Source: Bacillota bacterium (lineage in GTDB: Bacteria > Bacillota > Limnochordia > Darwinibacteriales > DTU012). From it: DNA of 64,000 nt. This document shows, piece after piece, positions 57,636 to 64,000 of this stretch. The number at the start of each line of letters is the position of its first letter. Position 1 is the stretch's first letter. The stretch lies in contig JAAYNP010000003.1 of NCBI GenBank assembly GCA_012520795.1, positions 1 through 64,000 of the forward strand. The letters are read 5' to 3'. The notes beneath the pieces are model-generated. The model did not search any database. It had not been told where the DNA came from and saw only the letters and a list, made by a program, of their open reading frames with translations. Made by a program: the position numbers and the translations under genes.

Positions 57636-58268
57636 TTACTTCTTCGGAACGATAATCACTCGCCGATATGGTTCTCGCCCCTCGCTGTGGGTTTCCACAT
57701 CGGGGTTGGCCTGCAGCTCCGTGTGGATTATCCTCCGCTCCAGCGCTGTCATGGGATCAAGGGCTACTCTCCTGCCGCTGTCTATAGCCTTGGCAGCCAG
57801 TCTCTGTGCCAGGGACTTGAGGGTGTATTCTCTCCGGCTGCGGTACCCTTCCACATCCATGATGATTCTAACCCAATTGCTGCCTTCCCGGTTGGCGACC
57901 GTGCTGACCAAGTACTGAAGCGCATCCAAAGTCTGCCCCCGCCTGCCGATCAATAATCCCAGGTTATCTCCGTATACTGCCAGGCGGACGTTGTCTTCAT
58001 CAATAATTTCCCCATGAATGTCAGCGCTAACTTGCATCAACCGCAGCAGTTCGTGGAGATACTCCTGTGCTACCTGGCTTTTGTACTTGGTACTGACCTT
58101 CAACTCAATCCTTACTTTGGCCTGTTTTGCCCCAAGGATCCCAAACAATCCTTTGTTTCCCTCGTCCAGGACAGTAATATCCACATCATCCCGAGTCGCA
58201 CCCAATTTCTCTAAACCCTCTTCAACAGCTTCCTCAACGGAACGTGCGATTATCTCTACAGATCTCAT
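57636..58268 (-). CDS. jag: Jag/KhpB RNA-binding protein (Jag-N, KH, R3H)
   Basis: IARSVEEAVEEGLEKLGATRDDVDITVLDEGNKGLFGILGAKQAKV; GLLIGRRGQTLDALQYLVS; MTALERRIIHTELQ. Confidence 0.95.
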   Translation of the reverse strand: MRSVEIIARSVEEAVEEGLEKLGATRDDVDITVLDEGNKGLFGILGAKQAKVRIELKVSTKYKSQVAQEYLHELLRLMQVSADIHGEIIDEDNVRLAVYGDNLGLLIGRRGQTLDALQYLVSTVANREGSNWVRIIMDVEGYRSRREYTLKSLAQRLAAKAIDSGRRVALDPMTALERRIIHTELQANPDVETHSEGREPYRRVIIVPKK

Positions 58269-58930
58269 TTAACTTGTCCTCCTTGCGGCGCAGTTGGAAA
58301 CCTCTTGCCGATCCATGCTTGCTGTGCAATAGAAAAGAGGTTTTGCACAATCCAATAGAGTACCAATCCCGCTGGCATCGTGAAACTGAGAAAACCGATT
58401 AACACTGGCATGAACATCATCATCCCTTGCTGAGATGGATCAACAGAAGTCTGCCTGATGGAAATAAACTGAGTTAACATTGACAATAACGGCAATGTTA
58501 CCACCGATATCAATGATAGGACTGTCACTTCTCCCAACTGTTGGTTTACAGGTTGAGTCAAATTCCAGAGGAAAAACTGTGCCGCTTCACTTTGGGGCAG
58601 TTCCCGCAACACTTGAAAAAATGCCCATAGAATCGGCAGCTGAATCAATAATGGCAAGCATCCGCCAAGAGGATTATACTTGTACTCTTGGTAGAGTTTT
58701 AAGGTTCTGGATTGCAGCTCCTGGGGATTATCCTTGTATTTTTTCTGCAGCTCCGTAAGTTTCGGCTGGATCTCTTTCGTTACCTGCATGGACTTTGCCT
58801 GTCTGACTGTCAGCGGCAGCAGGACCAATTTGATTAATATTGTAACCAAAATGATTGCTATTCCATAACTGTTGGAAAACCCTACTATAAAATCAAATAC
58901 CCATCGTAGCCCACTTGCGATCCAACTCAA
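58265..58930 (-). CDS. yidC: Membrane protein insertase YidC/SpoIIIJ
   Basis: GIAIILVTILIKLVLLPLTVRQAKSMQVTKEIQPKLTELQKKYKDNPQELQ; PAGLVLYWIVQNLFSIAQQ. Confidence 0.96.
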   Translation of the reverse strand: MSWIASGLRWVFDFIVGFSNSYGIAIILVTILIKLVLLPLTVRQAKSMQVTKEIQPKLTELQKKYKDNPQELQSRTLKLYQEYKYNPLGGCLPLLIQLPILWAFFQVLRELPQSEAAQFFLWNLTQPVNQQLGEVTVLSLISVVTLPLLSMLTQFISIRQTSVDPSQQGMMMFMPVLIGFLSFTMPAGLVLYWIVQNLFSIAQQAWIGKRFPTAPQGGQVK

Positions 58931-58953
58931 TCCAATGTCCCCCTTAACGTTGG

Positions 58954-59181
58954 TTACGGAACAGGATCATACCCACCCGGATGCCAAGGGTGGCAGCGCA
59001 TGATGCGGCGCATCCCCAACCATAACCCCTTAAATCCATAGCGTACTATTGCTTGTTTTGTATATTCTGAACAAGAAGGTGTAAAACGGCAGCGATTCGG
59101 CAGTAGGGGAGAAACCAGCTTTTGATAAATACTTATGATCAACAAAGGAACCTTCAGTATCATTTTTATGATGGTATCCAT
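58954..59181 (-). CDS. yidD: Membrane protein insertion efficiency factor YidD
   Basis: [58 protein letters not shown]. Confidence 0.97.
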   Translation of the reverse strand: MDTIIKMILKVPLLIISIYQKLVSPLLPNRCRFTPSCSEYTKQAIVRYGFKGLWLGMRRIMRCHPWHPGGYDPVP

Positions 59182-59199
59182 ATTCTCCTCGCCCTTTGT

Positions 59200-59520
59200 C
59201 TATCCCTTTAACAGCCGGTCGAAATCGGCTTCCAAGCCCTGATAACTGGCATCTTTGCTCCTGCTCTTGGCGCTGATTACAAGATAATGCTTTTCTGGGA
59301 TCTGCTCCCAGTTCAGTCTAATTATTTCCCGCAATTTTCGCTTGATGCGGTTGCGGATAACTGCATTACCCACTTTTCTGCTTACGGAGATCCCAACCTT
59401 GGTTGGGCTGTCTGACACAGGAAGAAGGTGCATTACGAGATAACGTCCAAATCGTACTGATCCATGCTGGTATACTTTGAGAAAATCTCTCCGGAACCGC
59501 ATACGATTATCGTTCTCCAT
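59200..59520 (-). CDS. rnpA: Ribonuclease P protein component
   Basis: RFRRDFLKVYQHGSVRFGRYLVMHLL...KVGISVSRKVGNAVIRNRIKRKLREIIRLN. Confidence 0.96.
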   Translation of the reverse strand: MENDNRMRFRRDFLKVYQHGSVRFGRYLVMHLLPVSDSPTKVGISVSRKVGNAVIRNRIKRKLREIIRLNWEQIPEKHYLVISAKSRSKDASYQGLEADFDRLLKG

Positions 59521-59567
59521 AAGTTCCCTAGATCCTCCATTCCTGTCTCCTTTACGGTAAAAGAGAG

Positions 59568-59583
59568 ACCCGTTTCCGGGTCA
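59568..59583 (-). terminator. Hairpin/attenuator between rpmH and rnpA
   Basis: Minus strand GACCCG-GAAA-CGGGTC followed by TCTCTTTT. Confidence 0.6.
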
Positions 59584-59589
59584 CAGCTT

Positions 59590-59724
59590 TTATGCACTTA
59601 AGATTTTTCTGCCCTTTCTTCTCCGGGCCGCTATCACTCTGCGGCCGGCCTTGGTCCTCATCCGCACTAAAAAGCCATGTGTCTTCTTCCGCTTTCTTTT
59701 ATTAGGTTGAAAAGTCCGCTTCAT
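59590..59724 (-). CDS. rpmH: 50S ribosomal protein L34
   Basis: [44 protein letters not shown]; not in the supplied ORF track. Confidence 0.97.
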   Translation of the reverse strand: MKRTFQPNKRKRKKTHGFLVRMRTKAGRRVIAARRRKGRKILSA

Positions 59725-59843
59725 GATTACAACCTCCTTCCATTACCATCACAGAGAGATACCTGCCTTATTTTAACGTATTTCAAACTGTGATGTCAAC
59801 CGCAAAAACATGACGAACACTTTTCCACACTATCCATAGTAGT

Positions 59844-60246
59844 TTATCCACATGGATGTTGGTAATTCTTTAATGTTTTGTTAGAATCTATAGAACCGCA
59901 GGTATCACCGGTAATTTTTATTCACATTCTGTAGATAAACCTGTGGATAACGCTTTTCACAACAGCCTGTGAATGTAGTTTAACTGCCAAAATATGATGA
60001 AAACCCACAAATCCTGACTGCATCCTGCTTTGAACCGATCCACTTTTTGATAACTGCCTGTGGATTGTTCTGTGGATGATGTGGGTATCGAACATGGATA
60101 AGTTCAAAACACCTGTTGATGATTAATATGTGGATTTCCTGTTGGTATTGTGAGCAGTTATCCAGATTCACATATCTACAAGCAGTTTTGGTTCCGTGGA
60201 TTATGTGTACAACTCCACATTTTGATTCACAGCCGGCTTATCCCCA
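59844..60246. other. oriC: oriC part 1: DnaA-box cluster between rpmH and dnaA
   Basis: TTATCCACA 59844-59852; TGTGGATAA 59942-59950; near matches at 60059, 60071, 60129, 60158 and 60238. Confidence 0.85.
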
Positions 60247-60341
60247 ATTAATGTTGTGGGTTAATTCTCCATCTGCAAGCAGGATCATGTTGATAGGATC
60301 AAGAATGAATATGAGGAACCATAGGTCAGGAGGAAGAAGCA

Positions 60342-61691
60342 ATGGACCAGTTGATGGGTATCTGGAACGAAGTTTTGGCTTTTATGGCAACTGAAGTTGC
60401 CAAGACTTCATTTGACACATGGTTAAAGGACACGAAGCCAAACCGCTTAGAGGGAACCGTACTCTACATTGAGGTTCCAAACGAATTTACTCGCGACTGG
60501 GTTGAAGCTCGTTATACTGTTGCTTTGCGCAAAACCCTGCGTCATCTTCTCAATGAAGACCTGGAACTCCGCTTTGAGGTGAACAGCCCTTTGCTAGGCA
60601 GACCTTCGGAGGATTTGCTGCAAAAACCAGAACCATCCCCCAGTATTAAAGATCCAAAGCAGAACCATGCTGTCCTGAATCCCAAGTATACCTTCGACAC
60701 GTTTGTTGTCGGCAATTCCAACCGCTTTGCCCACGCAGCGTCTCTTGCCGTGGCGGAAGCCCCTGCCAAAGCCTACAACCCCTTGTTCCTGTATGGGGGT
60801 GTGGGGCTGGGAAAAACGCACCTAATGCACGCGATCGGCCACTATGCCCTTGAGCACAATCCTGATATAACCGTAATTTACATTACCTCGGAGTCTTTTA
60901 CCAATGATCTGATCAAAGCGATCGGGAACAAATCGATGGTCGAGTTCCGGGCCAAATACCGCAATGCGGACATTTTGCTGATTGACGACATTCAGTTTGT
61001 AGCCGGGAAGGAATCGACCCAGGAAGAGTTTTTCCACACGTTCAATGCTTTATACGAAGCGAACAAACAATTGATCATTTCTTCAGACCGGCCTCCCAAA
61101 GAGATCCCGACCCTGGAAGAACGCTTGAGAAGCAGGTTTGAATGGGGCCTGACCACAGACATTCAGCCTCCGGATCTGGAGACGCGGATCGCCATCTTGA
61201 GGAAGAAAGCTGAGCTGGAAGGCATTGAAGCGCCCTCCAATGTCCTGTCTTACATCGCCAATCATATCAAATCCAACATCCGCGAGCTGGAAGGTGCTTT
61301 TGTCCGTGTTGTCGCTTATGCCAACCTCCACAGGGCTCCGATTACTCAAGACATTGCAGTTGAGGCCCTCAAAGACATTATTGGCGCTCAAAGGCAAAAA
61401 CCAGTTACCATTGAGCTAATCCAGCAAGTGGTGGCCAATCATTATGGGATCAAGGCTGCTGAAATGAAAGCAAAAAAACGGACCCGCTCGATAGCTTATC
61501 CACGGCAGATCGCCATGTATCTCGCCAGAGAATTGACGGAGAATTCGCTGCCAAAAATCGGTGAAGAGTTCGGCGGCCGGGATCACACCACCGTTATGCA
61601 TGCCTGTGACAAGATCAGCACAGATATGAAGAGAGATCCGTCGCTGCAGCTGACCGTCAAGGAATTGATTGATCTGATCCAGCGTTCGTAA
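60342..61691 (+). CDS. dnaA: Chromosomal replication initiator DnaA
   Basis: [67 protein letters not shown]. Confidence 0.99.
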   Translation: MDQLMGIWNEVLAFMATEVAKTSFDTWLKDTKPNRLEGTVLYIEVPNEFTRDWVEARYTVALRKTLRHLLNEDLELRFEVNSPLLGRPSEDLLQKPEPSPSIKDPKQNHAVLNPKYTFDTFVVGNSNRFAHAASLAVAEAPAKAYNPLFLYGGVGLGKTHLMHAIGHYALEHNPDITVIYITSESFTNDLIKAIGNKSMVEFRAKYRNADILLIDDIQFVAGKESTQEEFFHTFNALYEANKQLIISSDRPPKEIPTLEERLRSRFEWGLTTDIQPPDLETRIAILRKKAELEGIEAPSNVLSYIANHIKSNIRELEGAFVRVVAYANLHRAPITQDIAVEALKDIIGAQRQKPVTIELIQQVVANHYGIKAAEMKAKKRTRSIAYPRQIAMYLARELTENSLPKIGEEFGGRDHTTVMHACDKISTDMKRDPSLQLTVKELIDLIQRS

Positions 61692-61805
61692 ATACAGCAT
61701 TCCTGTAAAGTTTTGGGGATAACCTCTTCACAGCCATGTTGATTACCTGTGCATAGAAAAATTTCGTTTTTTGCCTATCTGGAAAATGTAGATAACATTT
61801 TTGTG

Positions 61806-61896
61806 TTAACCACAACTTGTTATCGCGGCCAAAACCCCCATTGACAACCATCACAGGGCTTATCCACACAAACAACATGGCCTACTATTATTACTA
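61806..61896. other. oriC part 2: DnaA boxes and DnaA-trio unwinding element between dnaA and dnaN
   Basis: TTAACCACA 61806-61814; TTATCCACA 61860-61868; CTA-CTA-TTA-TTA-CTA 61882-61896, then AT-rich sequence. Confidence 0.82.
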
Positions 61897-61962
61897 CGAT
61901 CTATATACTTATTCAATAACACCATCTAATAATTCCTATAAATTTCCACAGGAGGAATGGAT

Positions 61963-63060
61963 ATGCATTTTCAATGTTCCCTGTCTGATTTATTGCCTAC
62001 AGTTAATTTAGTGGAAAAAGCAGTGGCGGTACAAGACAACATCCCTGTCTTGAAGGGCATTCATCTTGCCGCTTTTGGCAATCAAGTGACATTGACTGCC
62101 ACAAACCTCGAGCTTGGCATCAAAACAGAGTTTCCGGCTCAAATAATCAGTGAAGGCCAAACCGTAGTCGATGGTAAGCTGATGGCCGCTTTGGTGCGGA
62201 CATTGCCTCAAGAGCCCATTATCTTCGAACTGATTGATCAGCAGCTGATCATTACTGCCGGCTCTGTGGAATTTTCCTTAACCATACTGCCTCCGGAAGA
62301 CTTCCCGCAGCTGCCGGAAATCGAAGACTTGGTGTTTACCTTGCCGGCCAATCAGCTGCTGACCCTGATCAGAAACACGATTTTTGCCTGTGGTAAAGAT
62401 GACCGCCGCCCGTTTGTCAACGGTGTGCTGTTTGAGATATCTGATCAGATGCTCCAGTTTGCGGCCACTGATATTAATCGGCTGGCTTATGATGCGGTTC
62501 CAATTGAACAACAGCTGCCAGATACACAGCTTTTGATCCCCGCAAAAACGCTTCAGGAATTACAGCGGGGCCTGCCGAATGACGATACGAGAATCAAAAT
62601 CGCGTTCGACACTAAACATGTGATCTTTGAACATGGGAACACTAAAATCACAACTCGCCTAATTGACGACCGGTTCCCGAAGTATAAGAGCCTCTTTCCT
62701 CAAGAAGAACCGATTCGGATCATCATCAACCGCCACTTTTTTGCGGCAGCTGTGGAAAGGGCTGCATTGATTGACAGTGATGATGGGAGCCAAATCGTTA
62801 TTTTTGATGCCGCCGACGGAGTGTTGGAGATAAGAACTCCTTCGACCAGCAAAGGCAAGAGCAAGGAAGTCCTTAATGTGGAACATGAAGGTGAGAACGG
62901 CGAAGCGGCCTTTTCCGCCAAATATGTCCTTGACATGCTCAAAGCGGTGGATGCAGAACAGATCCTGTTCCATTTCAATTCTGACTTGCGCCAGGCATTG
63001 ATGAAAGGAGATCACAATCAGAACCAAAAATATATATTAATGCCGATCCGTCTTAGTTAG
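61963..63060 (+). CDS. dnaN: DNA polymerase III sliding clamp (beta)
   Basis: MHFQCSLSDLLPTVNLVEKAVAVQDNIPVLKGIHLAA...NQKYILMPIRLS; SD aggagg. Confidence 0.98.
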   Translation: MHFQCSLSDLLPTVNLVEKAVAVQDNIPVLKGIHLAAFGNQVTLTATNLELGIKTEFPAQIISEGQTVVDGKLMAALVRTLPQEPIIFELIDQQLIITAGSVEFSLTILPPEDFPQLPEIEDLVFTLPANQLLTLIRNTIFACGKDDRRPFVNGVLFEISDQMLQFAATDINRLAYDAVPIEQQLPDTQLLIPAKTLQELQRGLPNDDTRIKIAFDTKHVIFEHGNTKITTRLIDDRFPKYKSLFPQEEPIRIIINRHFFAAAVERAALIDSDDGSQIVIFDAADGVLEIRTPSTSKGKSKEVLNVEHEGENGEAAFSAKYVLDMLKAVDAEQILFHFNSDLRQALMKGDHNQNQKYILMPIRLS

Positions 63061-63074
63061 CTAGGAGGATTATC

Positions 63075-63281
63075 ATGGAAACAATCGAAATAAAAACAGG
63101 TTCGATTCAACTGGATCAGCTGCTTAAATGGGCAGGTGCTGTTGAGACAGGGGGAGAGGGCAAGATGCTGATTCAAAGCGGGCAAGTACTGCTCAATGGC
63201 GCGGTTGAAACCAGACGCAGCAAAAAAGTCTATCCCAATGATATTGTAACGGTAGGCAGCCGGACATTTAAGGTTGTTTAA
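63075..63281 (+). CDS. yaaA: S4-domain protein YaaA
   Basis: IQLDQLLKWAGAVETGGEGKMLIQSGQVLLNGAVETRRSKKVYPNDIVTVG; dnaN-yaaA-recF order. Confidence 0.95.
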   Translation: METIEIKTGSIQLDQLLKWAGAVETGGEGKMLIQSGQVLLNGAVETRRSKKVYPNDIVTVGSRTFKVV

Positions 63282-63282
63282 G

Positions 63283-64000
63283 ATGTTAATCCGGGAATTG
63301 CGATTGCTAAATTTCCGTAATTATAAAACGCTGAGTGTGCAGTTTGATCCCCAGATTAATATCTTTGCCGGTTATAACGCTCAAGGGAAAACCAACATTT
63401 TAGAGGCAATCTACCTTTTGGCTATGGGGAGATCATTCAGGGCAGTCAAAGACAGCGAAATGATTACCCATGACCAGAGCTACAGTCTGGTTTCGGGTCA
63501 AGTTACCACCGAAGCAACTCATACACTGGAGTTGGTCCTTAAGCGCAGTGGGCCCAAACAATTCCGGTTTAATAAAAAGGATCTGCCTCACAAGGAGTTT
63601 GTCGGCGTTTTCAATGTCGTTTTGTTCACTCCCGATGATTTATACTTGGTCAAAGGATCTCCCGGCGGGCGCAGGAGGTTTCTTGATTGGGAGATTTCCC
63701 AAGTGAGTACCGGTTACCGTAGTTTACTGCTTGATTACTATAAAGTGCTGCAGCACCGGAATTCTCTGTTGAAATCAATTGCCTTTGAAAACCAAGACCC
63801 GAAAATACTTGAGGTTTGGGATCAGCAGTTGGTTGAACTGGGCAGCAGGTTGATGACTGCCAGGGCAGATATGATTCACAAGCTAGGGCTGCTCTCAAGA
63901 TTAATGCACCGCCAGATCAGTGACGGCAGGGAAGATCTTGAACTTCGGTATGTTCCGTTTTTTGCAGCTGATGAGCGGATCAGCGACGGTCACAAGTATG
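63283..64000 (+). CDS. recF: DNA replication/repair protein RecF, cut by the window edge
   Basis: MLIRELRLLNFRNYKTLSVQFDPQINIFAGYNAQGKTNILEAIYLLAMGRSFRAVKDSEMI...GSPGGRRRFLDWEISQ; frame open to the window end. Confidence 0.96.
   Translation, partial: MLIRELRLLNFRNYKTLSVQFDPQINIFAGYNAQGKTNILEAIYLLAMGRSFRAVKDSEMITHDQSYSLVSGQVTTEATHTLELVLKRSGPKQFRFNKKDLPHKEFVGVFNVVLFTPDDLYLVKGSPGGRRRFLDWEISQVSTGYRSLLLDYYKVLQHRNSLLKSIAFENQDPKILEVWDQQLVELGSRLMTARADMIHKLGLLSRLMHRQISDGREDLELRYVPFFAADERISDGHKY

Noticed and set aside
1-64000. CRISPR arrays, transposases, integrases, prophage or defense islands
   Set aside because: No direct-repeat arrays or mobile-element proteins seen in the ORFs; nearly all of the window is conserved housekeeping or sporulation genes
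63283-64000. Absence of recF from the ORF track as a sign of a pseudogene
   Set aside because: The frame is open from ATG 63283 to the window end; it is missing only because no stop codon falls inside the window

Overview
The window is a contiguous origin-proximal chromosomal segment from a spore-forming Firmicute, probably a deep clostridial or Limnochordia-like lineage (taxonomy is inference). I see no mobile elements, prophage or CRISPR. The right end holds rpmH/rnpA, a bipartite oriC with DnaA boxes and a DnaA-trio tract, dnaA, dnaN, yaaA and a truncated recF. To the left, on the minus strand, are yidD-yidC-jag-mnmE-mnmG-mnmG-rsmG-noc-parA-parB plus a MinD-like ATPase, then gcv, ychF, ssb, rps, lonC, aroE, gal, dnaB/dnaD, rsmA-yabG-veg, ispE-purR, glmU-prs-ctc-pth-mfd-spoVT, mazG/HU and spoIID-yabPQ-divIC. 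The most unusual items are: (1) two tandem, overlapping, full-length but divergent mnmG paralogs, each with changes in different conserved motifs; (2) a PilZN/YcgR-N-like domain fused to a MinD/FlhG-type ATPase, placed as a fourth gene after noc-parA-parB; (3) a consensus parS inside a 34-bp perfect palindrome that overlaps the yyaC stop codon and resembles a terminator; (4) a perfect Noc-binding-site palindrome inside noc itself; (5) a LysM/GH18-like spore protein with a degenerate catalytic motif; (6) a duplicated P-loop ATPase whose second P-loop is degenerate; (7) small ORFs missing from the ORF track; and (8) a tRNA-Gln(CUG) with a U1-U72 mismatch. All calls come from reading the sequence and recalled family knowledge; no searches were run.
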